Source: Saccharomycopsis crataegensis
Taxonomy: Eukaryota; Ascomycota; Saccharomycetes; Ascoideales; Saccharomycopsidaceae
NCBI RefSeq assembly: GCF_037102585.1
Contig: NW_027043829.1
Span: 496,001-560,000 of the forward strand
Length of the DNA stretch: 64,000 nt
Direction of reading: 5' to 3'
Shown here: positions 41,131-51,652 of the stretch, piece after piece
Layout: every line of letters begins with the position of its first letter
How positions within the stretch are numbered: the stretch's first letter is position 1
The notes under the pieces: model-generated
Databases searched by the model: none
The model's input: the letters and a program-made list of their open reading frames with translations, nothing else
What the model was told of the DNA's origin: nothing
Made by a program: the position numbers and the translations under genes

Positions 41131-42172
41131 GAGTGAATCATTGTCTTATTATTGCTATTATTTGGTCATTATTGTGTTTGTTTTTTGGAAGAGTAAATTT
41201 TTAGATTTTACTAGCATTGCTTTGGAAAAAAAAAATTAATTGGATTAGGGAATAAATAGTTATAAATAATAAAAATTATAACGAAGTGTTTCATTTAGTA
41301 AAACAATTGTGAAGATGCGTATATATAGATTAAACATTTTAATAAATAAAAAAAAAAGGACAAAAGAATAATATAGTAGTAATTAATAATAAAAGACACA
41401 GTATAATTATAAGACATAATGTAGAAGAATTCAAATATTTTCATTGAAATCATAAATGAAAAAACACAAACCAATAAAAAAACACACACACGATGAATGA
41501 ATAATATAGTGGCAAATGAAACAAAAGAGATAGGTCACAATATAACAAAACTGAGCCCCCTTGGGGGTTTTCTATCTTCACCTTTGTAAAGCCAAACTAA
41601 AAAAAAAAGGTGACAAAATTAAATTAAACAAAACAATTTCCATATTTTATGAAGCAGGTATCAAAAAAAGAATAAGTAATATTTCATAATCATATCATAA
41701 TAATCGCAGCCCAAATAATCAAACAGACAAAAAAAAACAGAGAAAATATTATCCCTTGCTATCACATCAGATCCACCAATCAACAAGAGAGAGGGAGAGA
41801 GAGAGAGAGAGAGAGAGGGAGAAACAAAAAGAAAAAAAAAACAAAACAAGCAAACAAACAAACATAAAAACAAGTTTTGCAGAATCCAAGAAAATGATAA
41901 TTAGAGGAATGTCACAAGAAAGAAGCAAAAAGAAAAGAATAAAACAGCAAACACAGACTAACTTTTATAGCACATTAAAGAAGAAAATTAACAGAACAAG
42001 AAAATATGAATGATACTTTTGTGTTTCCCCACCCCAAAGACAACAAAATAAAATTAAAAAAAGCATATCCAGAGAACGAAGTATTTCCAAATTGCGTAGA
42101 AAGAGATATGAGAATGCTTGAATCAATGTGCCTTTTTTTTGTATTCCCCCAATAATCAGAAAGGAAAAAACA
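41131..42172. other. Intergenic between converging genes
   Basis: 1.04 kb between SYN8 (plus) and an Asn-rich gene (minus). AT-rich; contains a CCCCC-TT-GGGGG palindrome at 41556-41567, a (GA)n microsatellite and A-runs. Frames at 41295-41489, 41661-41873 and 41756-42013 are low-complexity and unsupported. Confidence 0.5.
41786..41819. repeat. (GA)n microsatellite
   Basis: GA units interrupted by a few extra G, in the convergent spacer. Confidence 0.85.
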
Positions 42173-42377
42173 TCAGTACAAACGGTTGTTTCTATAGTTG
42201 TTGTGGTTGTTGACTGATCTAACCATATGATTATTGTTGAAGTCAAATCTTTTCTTGTTGTTATTGTTGTAACCGTGGCCGTACATTTGGTTTCCAGAAA
42301 ACACATTATTAGAAGAAGGGTTGAAAGAAAGGGAGTTTGATTTCAAGTTTCTAGATTGATATTGATGAATATTGTTT

Positions 42378-42415
<38 letters not shown>

Positions 42416-42931
42416 CATTGAGGCCTGATTCAAATGATGAGTAGAAACATGGTAGTCATTTGAGGTGATGATATTATTGTTGAAGAAATGTTGCGGGGAG
42501 TATTGTGGTGGGTATCCTTGGGTGGCGGTAGTAGTAGTGTTTTTCATTGGAGTAGATAATTTGGAAACTTTGGTGATTGGAGACAAGTACAGCTTTTCTG
42601 GGTTGTTACGCAAACTGGCAAAAGAGTCGTAGTTTTTTTCTGGGGTAGTGGAGAAAGATGAGTTAGCGGAGATTGGAGTCGAAGATCTGGTCGATGACGA
42701 GTCCAAAAAGTCAGAAGCGGTGTTGTGAGCAACTGGACAAAACTCAATGTCGTCCTGGAAATTAAATGACTTAAAGGAGTCCAAGTTGTATCTGGCAATG
42801 AGCACTGTTTGAGATGTTAGTATTACTAGCTAATATATGTAGATATTGATAAAAGAGAACGTACCTGGCAGACTCTGCTTTGACTTCTGGAGGAGATCAC
42901 CAGGCAAAGTTTTAGTTTTGATATCGAGCAT
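42173..42931 (-). CDS. Asn-rich protein of unknown function, spliced
   Basis: Two exons on the minus strand, 42931-42865 and 42804-42173, give 232 residues. The 60-bp intron has a GTACGT donor, a TACTAAC branch site and a CAG acceptor; splicing yields MLDIKTKTLPGDLLQKSKQSLP|VLIARYNLD. The N-terminal 45 residues (to DDIEFCPV) look ordered and conserved-like; the rest is Ser/Thr-rich with a run of about 12 Asn and a C-terminal Asn/Arg/Tyr-rich tail (NNHNNYRNNRLY) of the kind found in RNA-binding or P-body proteins. I do not recognise the family. A/T-homopolymer promoter sequence precedes it. Confidence 0.7.
42805..42864 (-). other. Spliceosomal intron of the Asn-rich gene
   Basis: 60 bp, GTACGT...TACTAAC...CAG on the minus strand; without it the second exon has no good start codon. 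Confidence 0.85.
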
Positions 42932-43318
42932 GGCTTTAATATGAGTTCTTGTGATTAATTAGGTGGCGGATAGTTGATGATTTCTGTTCTTCCAGTGGTT
43001 TTGGTACCTTCAGTGGCGAAGAAGAAGAAAAAAATAATAAAGGAAAAAAAGTAAAAAAAAAAAAAATGAAAAAAAAAAAGTAAAAAAAAAAAAAAAAAAA
43101 GTAAAAAAATTTTCTGCAGAAAAGCGTTACATTGTGGAAACTTTCTTCTGAATATTGTTTAAGTACAAGAATATTTATTATTGCTATTGCTGTTGTTATT
43201 AGCATTGCGTACATTATCATCGTGATAATTATCACTAGTCTTTTGTAATGATTACCACCAGTCTTCCGTAACTAAAAAACCACTATTTACTCGATTTATC
43301 TATCCATCTATTTACCAT
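42932..43318. other. Intergenic with a long A-rich block
   Basis: Between the Asn-rich gene and the MSE1 3' end (both minus). About 43020-43110 is nearly all A with scattered G/T, i.e. a T-rich promoter tract for the minus-strand gene, likely nucleosome-depleted. Confidence 0.5.
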
Positions 43319-45073
43319 TCATCGACTCTCCTCTTGTAGATATTTCACTGCGCCGTTGAAACGATCGATACTCTCTTGTTGTCCCAAGATATCAACCAAA
43401 ACATCAATGCTAACCCCCGGATGACTTCCAGAAAGTGCAAACCTTAACACTTGGAAAAGTTCCTTCTTCTTCACTTCTATAGAACTGTACTCCCCAAGCT
43501 TGCTGGTGAAGCCTTCCAAAGTCTTTACCGAGGTCAAATAGTCACTGGCATCTTGTAAGATCTTGGTTACCCTCGTCGTGCTTTCACCAATATTTTGGAC
43601 AAACTTTATAGCATCATTACCACCCAAGTCTGGCGATTCAAACAAATACTGGTACGTCTCCCCCAATAAATCATTTATCGTCGTCAAGTTTTTCCCCAAA
43701 TGTTGCAAAATCTGTACTCCTTTCTCGTTCGTGATTGGAATACAACAACCGTTCGCATACTTTGAATTTAACCCGTCAACGAGTTGGCCGACACATTGTT
43801 GGAAAAATTCCGGATCAGACACCAATTTCTGGTGCAAATGGACCTTATTGAAATAATATAACTTCTTGTCATCAACCTTGGCATTGCCTTTGGTCAACTC
43901 GTTAATAGAGAAAATCTTTGACAAATCCTTCATACTGTAAATCTCTTTTGTTGGTTCTCCAGGAGTGGTTCTTTTCGGCGACCAGCCAAACAACACCGAG
44001 AAGTTCACCAACGCTTCTGGTAACACCCCTTTTGCCGCCAAAGACATCACATTGCTATCACCTGAGCGCTTACTCAACTTCTTGTCGCCAACTGTGGTCA
44101 ACAATGGGATATGGATGAATTCTGGTTTATCCCATCCAAACGCATCGTACAACGCAATATGTTTTGGGGTCGATGCCAACCATTCTTCTCCACGAATAAC
44201 ATGAGTTATTTTCATCAAATGGTCGTCAATAACGTTAGCAAAATGATAAGTAGGCAAGCCATCACTCTTCATCAACACTGGGTCCTCGTATCTCACATCA
44301 TTTGGATTGATTTGTGGTTGGAGATCGATTTGTCCGTGCAACAAATCAATGAATGGAGGATATTTGTGGGCGGGCGACTTAAATCTGATGACAAATGATT
44401 GATGTTGGCTCTTATCGTTTGATGCTTCTTCCGTTAAATGTGTACAATGTCTATCATAAGACACAGTGGTTGGTGGCACCAACTTCTTCGCACTTTCCGC
44501 AAGTTTATCCAATCGATCTTTAGAACAGAAACATCGATACGCCAATCCTTTGTCAATTAATTCATCGGCATATTTTCTATAGATGTGCGAACGTTCTGAT
44601 TGCTTATAAGGCCCATATTCACCAACTTCTTTGATCACTTTCCCAGTACTACGATCGATTTCGATTGGACCCTCGTCCACTTTGACCCCGCACCATTGCA
44701 AAGTGTCCAAAATGTTGGCTTCTGCTCCTTGAACCAATCTTTTCTGATCAGTGTCCTCAATACGCAAAATGAATGTCCCGTTGGTCGACTTTGCCAATAA
44801 ATAGTTGTACAATGCGGTTCTCAATGATCCCATGTGAAGGAACCCTGTAGGCGAAGGAGCAAACCGAGTTCTTGTAGGGAATCGTGGTTGGATATCATTT
44901 TTCTTTGACTTTTTCAGAGACTGAGTGTCTGTTGAGGAGGATTTATTCTTTGTATCTTTGAAAAGCTTTTTAGAAGATAAAAGCGAATACTGTTGTTTAC
45001 CAATAATGGATAATATTTTCTTTCGAGAAAGAGTGCCCATCATTGACAATATCTGGGCATTAGGAAAATACAT
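43319..45073 (-). CDS. MSE1: Mitochondrial glutamyl-tRNA synthetase
   Basis: Class I aminoacyl-tRNA synthetase of the bacterial GluRS type, charging mitochondrial tRNA-Glu. 584 residues: a basic N-terminal presequence (LSRKKILSIIGKQQYSLLSSKKLF), then RFAPSPTGFLHMGSLRTALYN with the HIGH-equivalent HMGS, ILRIEDTDQKR, DGLPTYHFANVIDDHLMKITHVIRGEEW, the KMSKS-equivalent KLSKR and a helical anticodon-binding C domain. Length is close to S. cerevisiae Mse1 (536) plus a longer presequence. Alternative starts at the MM pair near residue 11 would also leave a presequence. Confidence 0.93.
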   Translation of the reverse strand: MYFPNAQILSMMGTLSRKKILSIIGKQQYSLLSSKKLFKDTKNKSSSTDTQSLKKSKKNDIQPRFPTRTRFAPSPTGFLHMGSLRTALYNYLLAKSTNGTFILRIEDTDQKRLVQGAEANILDTLQWCGVKVDEGPIEIDRSTGKVIKEVGEYGPYKQSERSHIYRKYADELIDKGLAYRCFCSKDRLDKLAESAKKLVPPTTVSYDRHCTHLTEEASNDKSQHQSFVIRFKSPAHKYPPFIDLLHGQIDLQPQINPNDVRYEDPVLMKSDGLPTYHFANVIDDHLMKITHVIRGEEWLASTPKHIALYDAFGWDKPEFIHIPLLTTVGDKKLSKRSGDSNVMSLAAKGVLPEALVNFSVLFGWSPKRTTPGEPTKEIYSMKDLSKIFSINELTKGNAKVDDKKLYYFNKVHLHQKLVSDPEFFQQCVGQLVDGLNSKYANGCCIPITNEKGVQILQHLGKNLTTINDLLGETYQYLFESPDLGGNDAIKFVQNIGESTTRVTKILQDASDYLTSVKTLEGFTSKLGEYSSIEVKKKELFQVLRFALSGSHPGVSIDVLVDILGQQESIDRFNGAVKYLQEESR

Positions 45074-45469
45074 GGTTAATGGTATTGATATTTCTCCCTC
45101 CTTATCCTATTGTCTCCTTCCTACTCTCTATGTTGATGATCTTCTTCTTCATCATAATCACCCACTTTACAATTTTCCAGTTTTTTTCTTGCGGGTGTGT
45201 ACAACCCCCCATGCTAGACACAGAAAGTAATTAGAAAACATCAAGAAAGTGGTAATTAAACATCTAAAAAAACATATTGAGGAAAAAAAAAGGTAAGAGT
45301 GGTTGATCTATTCAAGAAAAAACAAAAAGTACCGTCATAACGAGAAAAAAATATATATAAAGAAATAACACAATGTATTACGAAAAGGAGAAACCACATC
45401 ACATATATCGAAACCACAGCCCATTCATTGTACTTTCATCCTCCCCCAAAATAACGTACATATTTATCA
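45074..45469. other. Intergenic: MSE1 upstream and 3' end of a minus-strand orphan
   Basis: AT-rich with A-runs; no supported gene. The MSE1 start is followed upstream by a T/C-rich stretch. Confidence 0.45.
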
Positions 45470-45666
45470 TCAATCTTCGGTCTCAAAACTAAACACCCCA
45501 ATGAACGGATCAACTTTTTCAGGCCTGCAACTTGGACATGGTCCTTGGAAAATGATATCGGGAACCTCGACTTCGATATCATCACGATTATTGTTATCTT
45601 CATCATTATTATTACCACCGCCTATATTTTCACTATTTCCTCCATCATTATTAGTAGTATTATTGA

Positions 45667-45718
<52 letters not shown>

Positions 45719-46249
45719 GTTATTATTATCATTATTATCATTATTATCATTATTATTATTGCCATCTTCTCTTTTGATAGAGTCAGCATCTCCTCCCACA
45801 GGAGACACGGATATGTCACGATCATATCCGTTATTATTCTTCACAGTCTCGTTAGTCAAACGATCCACTTTCCCTTCGTTCTTGAAAATACGAAAGAAAT
45901 CTATTCTGAGCATGTTATTCTTATCGACAATCCCGTGGATCTTGAACTTCTTTCGCTTGAAATCCTCACCATTGTTATAGTACACCTTCCCCTTGGTTTG
46001 ACCGGTTATTCTCCCCATGGTGCTGCCAATACCAACGATCCCCGAGTTTTTGATGTTGATATAAAGGGCACTCACCCCAAACGGCGAACAGTAGATCTCC
46101 AAATCGCAAGAGTTGGCAAAGAGATACGTTTGGTCTTTTTGGGTGGGGTACGATGTGGCCAACGGCACCGACGATGGTTCTGGGCCGCTGTTCGTGTTGT
46201 TCTGTGTTGTGTCTGACATGCTTATGGAGAGGTGTTTGATATGATACAA
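45470..46249 (-). CDS. Orphan protein with a long Asn run
   Basis: 259 residues from the first ATG, or 249 from the second (46219, MSDTTQNN), which has the more typical start. An ordered N-terminal domain (about residues 40-130: YLFANSCDLEIYCSPFGVSA, GIGSTMGRITGQTKGKVYYN, IDFFRIF) looks beta-rich. It is followed by an Asn/Asp run of more than 40 residues encoded by AAT/AAC/GAT repeats, and ends in a short conserved-looking tail with a CxxC pair (PCPSCRPEKVDPF). I do not recognise it. It is divergent from BUD27 across 195 bp, so co-regulation is possible but unproven. Confidence 0.6.
45655..45770. repeat. Coding trinucleotide repeat (AAT/AAC/GAT on minus)
   Basis: Long near-perfect ATT/TTG/ATC trinucleotide array on plus, encoding the Asn/Asp run of the minus-strand orphan; expected to vary in length between strains. 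Confidence 0.85.
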
Positions 46250-46444
46250 TATATGCTATATAGTATATGAATCACTATGGTGGTATCGCTGATAATTTCG
46301 TAATCTTTATTTTTTTTTTCTTAGGAAGCTGGAGGAGCCACCAGGGTGGGTGGAAATGAGGGCAAAAAAAAAAAAAAATTGGGAAATTTTCATCTTTGCA
46401 ATGATTATCGGGGATAACAATTATCATATCATAGATAATATATA

Positions 46445-46748
46445 ATGGGAGATTTACCGGTGTTTGATATCGTCGAAACCTTGGATGACAATGATGCTGT
46501 GGTCTCCGCCACTGTGACTCCCACCTCGGTGTATGAAGACAATTTTCAAGCTTTTTTGGAAAGGACTCAGAATCAACAACCCAAGGAGACCCTAGAGGAC
46601 AAAGCTAAGAAAATCGCAGCTCAAACTAGAAAGAACACCAAGATTAATGATGGCGGGGCTGCTACCAAGGTCAATATCAATAGAATCGTTGGTAAAAAGC
46701 GTAAACAGAAGAAACTCATAGAAATCAACAACAAGTACTTTGCCGATA

Positions 46749-46779
<31 letters not shown>

Positions 46780-47387
46780 CCATCATCAAGTGCTGACAAA
46801 TGAAGCAACAGAAAGTTCCACCAAAAAATCAGTACGATTCGGTGATCAGAATAACAAAGAGCCCCAGATTTCACTGTTTCAGTTATCGAAAGATGTGGTA
46901 AATCAGGATTTATCTAAGATGTCCTTTGAAGAGTTTAGAAAAAGCTTTATCAAAGAGGGAACAAACTCCGACCAACCAGAAGAATCAGAAAGAATCGAAA
47001 TTATTGTTCCTGAATCCCCTGCCCCTGGAAAAGGATTATACGATATTTTGGAGGAGAAAAAGAAACAGAAGTCAAAACCTTTGATTTATAAGCCCACAAC
47101 GAAAAAATCAACTCCAGTCAACGACGACGAAAAGCTCAAAGTGTTGAAGAAATCAGGGTCCAAATCTTTCGGATCCTTGAACAAAAAACCCACCAAGAAA
47201 TCAAAACCAAAGCCGAAAAATTTTATAAAAGTTCCAAACAATAAGCTTCAATTTTCACAAAGTTTGAAGGATGAGCGAGTTGAAATTTCATCGTCGCTGG
47301 TAGAAAAAGTGATTTCTGATGAAAAGACTGAAGAAATTGAACAAAATGCGATAAAAGTAAATGAAAACAATAATGACAATGATAACA

Positions 47388-47428
<41 letters not shown>

Positions 47429-48073
47429 CATGATGGTGACGATGATAAAAATAATGATGATAACGCCAATCCAGACGTCCCGTTAACCAAAGTCGACTTC
47501 CAAGCTCTCAATAATGATATGGACAATATGGTTAATGCGTACATGATGGGCATGTACGAGGATGACTTGGGAATCGAATATGATATGCCAAACTCCATCA
47601 TTGAGGATATCAAGGATATTGAAAAATACAACCAGCAGGTACTACTAGTGGAAGAAGCTATCCGTAATGCTGGTGGCGATCTGGGAGAAGAAGCGAAACA
47701 AAATAAAGAAGACAAAAATCAACCTGATGATATTGATTCTCAACCGTTATTGAGTGATTCGATTGTCGAAAGAAATGTTGATTCTACGGAGTTTGAGGAC
47801 AAACTTAATAATTATTATCTCCTGGAAAATGGAGAATATTATGATGATGATGACAACGATGAGGATTATAATTTCAAACCAGATATTATTAATCAACAAA
47901 TTGCCGAAAGTTATCAGAACCTTCGTCAATATTTCATCAATTCCAACTCAGGGTTCACTAGGAGAGCCGATGAAGAGCAAGAATTGGAACCTATTGATGA
48001 GCATGGAAATCCTCTCAAATTCAGTAGGTTTAAGGCTGCTCAAGTGAATCCAAAAGTCGATTATTTTGCATAG
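46445..48073 (+). CDS. BUD27: Bud27/URI-like protein lacking the prefoldin domain
   Basis: Bud27 is the yeast URI, an unconventional prefoldin with roles in RNA polymerase assembly and TOR signalling. The 542-residue protein starts MGDLPVFDIVETLDDNDAVVSATVTPTS, which matches the LPSMEIREELDDEGNVISSSVTPTT block that in S. cerevisiae follows the prefoldin domain (about residue 165 there). KKSVRFGDQ and the C-terminal FSRFKAAQ also match. Asp, Lys and Asn runs fill the middle. A TAA in frame at 46436-46438 closes the frame upstream, and only 195 bp separate it from the divergent neighbour, so a contiguous prefoldin domain cannot fit. Whether a remote exon exists is unknown. Confidence 0.65.
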
Positions 48074-48804
48074 TATTATTTATAAAATATTACAAATATT
48101 AACTCTCATGAATTTAAAAAGGAACTTGTCGTAAAATGTATAAGTTAACAAACGCGAAAAAAGAAGAGGAAAAAAAAAGAGAGAGAGAGAAGATAAACAA
48201 AAAAAAAAAGATCAATACCAAAGAATTATTTAGCATTAAATAAGGACTAAAGACAAAAAAAAAGAGGAAATGGAAAATAAACAAAGAAAAACAAGCCATC
48301 AACATTTATAAAGTTTACACCCCCTTGAATATCACAATGGAATAAGAATAATTGGACCAGAAAGAAACACAAGATGAATAATAATAATAGTATAATAATA
48401 ATAATATAACAAAAGGAGAGACAATAACCATGATGGAGACTAACAACCGGAATGATCCAGTGTATTTTGTTTCTTTCATAATTTGCATAGCCATTTAATA
48501 AGTTATCTCTCGTTAACACTTTGTTCATTTCATTTCATTTCTTCTTTTTTTTTTTTTTGCTCATTATAGGATGAAAAGATGGCCAGGAACAATATTAAAT
48601 AAAATAAAAAATAGTAATCATAAATAAACACCAAGTAAGAGAGAGGGAAGAGATATTAATAATGGAAAAGAAAGGATCTTTTGGAAGGGGAAGAAAAATA
48701 GAAATAATGTAAAAGGTTAAAAAAAATAAATAAGTAAATAAATTAAAAAAAAAGAAAAGAAAAATAAACCATTCATATCATCAGCTTCGTAGTCTTGTTC
48801 ATTT
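48074..48804. other. Intergenic between BUD27 and SIT4 (convergent)
   Basis: Purine-rich and A-rich on plus, with GA and AAT short repeats; two T-runs. Probably 3' untranslated sequence of both genes; no gene supported. Confidence 0.5.
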
Positions 48805-49737
48805 TCATAAGAAATAATCACTTCTTTGTTGTTTTTCCGGAGCCATCCGTTGAGAATCGTCAGGCACCGCACTGAAGATTTTAAATTGTGGGTTCAAATC
48901 TTCTCCAACTTTCATGACACTAGCAACATTACCGCATCTATAACAATAATTTGGTGCTGACCACACTGTGACGACATCTTTGTCCTTGAAATGATACCTG
49001 AACCCTTCCATAACTAATTGATGCGCTCTGGCAATCAACTTCAAATCATTGACATAATTGAACTCTCGAGCCACGGCAGACCCGAACAACCAACCGGCCC
49101 CTCTTGGACTGACCGACCAATTTTTCACGTTATCGGGATCTGACCACACTAAATCACAAAATCCCCCTTCGTGAGGAATTTCTTGGGCCCTTGACAACAC
49201 TCTAATTTGGTCAAGCATACGGATTTCTGGTGACAACCCTCCATGAATACACAAGATTTTACCATCGATGATCGCTGCCAACGTCAAGAAATCAAACACT
49301 TGACAACAGTACTTCCATACGGTGGTTGACCCGTATTTCGTTAAGCACTCTTCGTAAAACCCATATACTTGGGTAATTTGTCGAGATTCGTGGTTCCCTC
49401 TAACCAACGTGATTCTTGAAGGATACTTCACTTTCAAACACATCAATAAAGTGAAAGTTTCTAAAGAAAAGTACCCTCTATCAACATAATCTCCTAAAAA
49501 GATATAATTGATATTATCAGGAAATCCCCCGGAAACCCTGAACAATTCCAACAAGTCATGGAATTGCCCATGAATGTCCCCACACACCGTTACCGGGCTC
49601 TTTACCGGCTGGATATTAGACTCCTCCATCAATATTTCTTTAACCATTTCACAAAGCTCTTTCATATCGTTCTCATGTAAGGCCTGGCATTTCTTGATAG
49701 TTTCTAGCCACTCATCGGGGCCTCTTCTTCCGGGCAT
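48805..49737 (-). CDS. SIT4: PP2A-like (PP6-type) phosphatase catalytic subunit Sit4
   Basis: Ser/Thr phosphatase that partners SAP proteins and Tap42 in TOR signalling and the G1/S transition. 310 residues (S. cerevisiae: 311), highly similar throughout: [16 protein letters not shown] start, metal-binding GDIHGQ, GDYVDRG and [17 protein letters not shown], and the DYFL C terminus whose Leu is carboxymethylated in this family. The start and the [25 protein letters not shown] stretch separate it from Pph3, Ppg1 and Pph21/22. Confidence 0.97.
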   Translation of the reverse strand: MPGRRGPDEWLETIKKCQALHENDMKELCEMVKEILMEESNIQPVKSPVTVCGDIHGQFHDLLELFRVSGGFPDNINYIFLGDYVDRGYFSLETFTLLMCLKVKYPSRITLVRGNHESRQITQVYGFYEECLTKYGSTTVWKYCCQVFDFLTLAAIIDGKILCIHGGLSPEIRMLDQIRVLSRAQEIPHEGGFCDLVWSDPDNVKNWSVSPRGAGWLFGSAVAREFNYVNDLKLIARAHQLVMEGFRYHFKDKDVVTVWSAPNYCYRCGNVASVMKVGEDLNPQFKIFSAVPDDSQRMAPEKQQRSDYFL

Positions 49738-50446
49738 CTTTGTTAGATATTATTATTGTTGTTGGAGGAAAGTGAGAGAACTTAAAAATGACAAAAAAAA
49801 AAACTGATAATAATAGTTATAGTTTTCTGTGATTCGCAAAGTCTAAAGGAAGTAATATAGGAATCATATAATGGAGAGGATCGCAAATGAACAAAACAAA
49901 AACCTTTGTTTCCTTTTTTTTTTTTCTTTCTGAATTTGTTATGGGACGATGGGAAAGGATTAATCTTTCCTGTGTTTGGATTTTGTAATAAATTGGGATA
50001 GATAGATATATATACAGATATATATATATATATATACATATAAATATTATATATATGGGACTTACCATGATTATGAGTTTCACCATTTTTTTTCTTTGTT
50101 TTTCGCAGTGGGATGAGGTCCGGGTGGGATGCCTGGCCGTTAAAGACCCGCATGGATGGTACACTCTGAGTTTATAATCACATATTCGCTGAATAACCAT
50201 AAAAGTACAAGAGAATTAGGGAAAGATAATTTAAGAAATAGGAAGAAACAGCTAATAATACTGATAATAAAAAGGAGGAATAAGGGAGGGGACAAAAATA
50301 GTCAAAAAATTGGGCTAAAAATTACATGGAGAAACACAAAACATACTGACATACACACACCAAACTCACAACGAAAATTCGGAAAAAACCATACAAGATG
50401 ATCAACTAAGAGTCAATCGAGGAACGCCAATCATCTGGGTGAAGCA
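49738..50446. other. Intergenic: SIT4 upstream region with (AT)n tract
   Basis: Promoter and leader of SIT4 and, farther out, the 3' side of the bHLH gene. Includes a T-run near 49920, an AT/ATAG dinucleotide tract (about 49998-50056) and a GC-richer block near 50100-50160. Two overlapping minus-strand frames here are unsupported. A GTAAGT on the minus strand near 50065 could be a 5'-UTR donor but no good branch point follows. Confidence 0.4.
49998..50056. repeat. (AT)n/ATAG low-complexity tract
   Basis: Mostly alternating A and T with a few interruptions, upstream of SIT4. Confidence 0.8.
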
Positions 50447-51652
50447 TCATGCCTCCTGATTATTCAGATTCACCCTTTCCACTGCCTCTTTAAGCTTGTT
50501 AGTAGCAACGGCAACGGCAAAGGCATTTACGGCATCAACCACATTCATTTCAACTTCATTTGAAGTTTCTGGTTTCACCTTTCTGTCGTCACCAGTGTTG
50601 TCAGATCCTGAAGATTTTTCTTTATCACTATCATTAGCTGCGGTCTCTTTAGTGGCGGCATTATCTTCTTTCTTGTCATCTGGCTTTTGATTTCTTTTGG
50701 AAGTGAAGTCAGTGGCAAAGTAATACGGTACTGTCGGTTGCATCAATGCAGCAGCGGCAGCTACCGAAGCTTGGTTGGTAATCTGTTGGGTTTGAGCAGC
50801 GGTCAATGTCGCAGGCTGACCCATGGTGCCATTGTGGTTATTCTGGTCTGGGTTTCCAGGATTGTTTGGTCCGATAGGAGTGCCAATTATTGGGCTCATA
50901 AATGGGAACATTGGCGGCATGAAGCCAGCAGGAACAAATGGTGGATGAGGATGAGGTGGTAGAAATGGCGGATGGAACATCATTTGCATATTACCATGGC
51001 CATTGTTATTACTGTTATTATCATCACTATTGTTTTTGTCCTTTGATTCTGACTTGGTATCCTCATTGGAAACTTTTTCACCATCTTTCTTTTCTCTATT
51101 GTCATTAAATTCGTTATTATCGTTATTGACATTGTCATTATTGTTGTTGGAATTGCCATTATTTTTGTAAAACTGCTCGAGGGCAATCAATTGGTTCTTC
51201 AAATTGCTCACCTCATATTCCAACGCCTCGATGTATTCGGCCGATTTCTTCAACACCAATGCCTTGGAATCGTAACCTGATCTCACGGTAGGAACCACCG
51301 CTCTCAACTGGGAAAATCCGTCTGTTATTCGTTCTCTTCTTCGTTGTTCCGATCTAATGTGTAAATGCTTGCGATCTTGATCAACTTTCGTCACTCTCGA
51401 GCCACCGCCTTTGGTAAGAACATGAGGGAGGTTTGACGAGGTTGGATGATGGTTATTATTGTTAGTGTTATTATTATGGTGGCTCTCACTTAACGCGGCG
51501 GCGGAACCCAATGTCGAGTCAATGACAGCAGCATAGTCTGCTGATGAAGGAGACGGGGTATTCTGATGATTATTTGCCTCGGCAAAGTTGGTATTTTCAT
51601 CGATTTGGTTGTCGATTGAAGGAAGTTGGTAAGAAACTCTTCTATCAGCCAT
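50447..51652 (-). CDS. bHLH transcription factor (class B E-box type)
   Basis: 401 residues. The bHLH domain (about residues 88-155) shows the basic region HLHIRSEQRRRERI with the His-Glu-Arg triad (H..E...R) that reads CACGTG, helix 1 GFSQLRAVVPT, loop with YDSKALVLKKS and helix 2 AEYIEALEYEVSNLKNQL running into a leucine-heptad extension. Asn-rich, Pro/His-rich (HPPFLPPHPHPPF) and acidic/Ser segments flank it. This pattern resembles Mlx/Ino4-like factors more than Cbf1 or Pho4, but I cannot assign an orthologue. E-box and UAS-INO-like sites lie about 0.5 kb upstream of its start. Confidence 0.8.
   Translation of the reverse strand: MADRRVSYQLPSIDNQIDENTNFAEANNHQNTPSPSSADYAAVIDSTLGSAAALSESHHNNNTNNNNHHPTSSNLPHVLTKGGGSRVTKVDQDRKHLHIRSEQRRRERITDGFSQLRAVVPTVRSGYDSKALVLKKSAEYIEALEYEVSNLKNQLIALEQFYKNNGNSNNNNDNVNNDNNEFNDNREKKDGEKVSNEDTKSESKDKNNSDDNNSNNNGHGNMQMMFHPPFLPPHPHPPFVPAGFMPPMFPFMSPIIGTPIGPNNPGNPDQNNHNGTMGQPATLTAAQTQQITNQASVAAAAALMQPTVPYYFATDFTSKRNQKPDDKKEDNAATKETAANDSDKEKSSGSDNTGDDRKVKPETSNEVEMNVVDAVNAFAVAVATNKLKEAVERVNLNNQEA

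Noticed and set aside
45545-46216. Plus-strand Ile-rich frames opposite the Asn-rich orphan
   Set aside because: They are the reverse complement of the AAT/AAC repeat; no start context or domain.
49817-50200. Minus-strand frame with a GTAAGT as an extra 5' exon of SIT4
   Set aside because: SIT4 already has its full N terminus from 49737, and no TACTAAC branch site precedes an acceptor.
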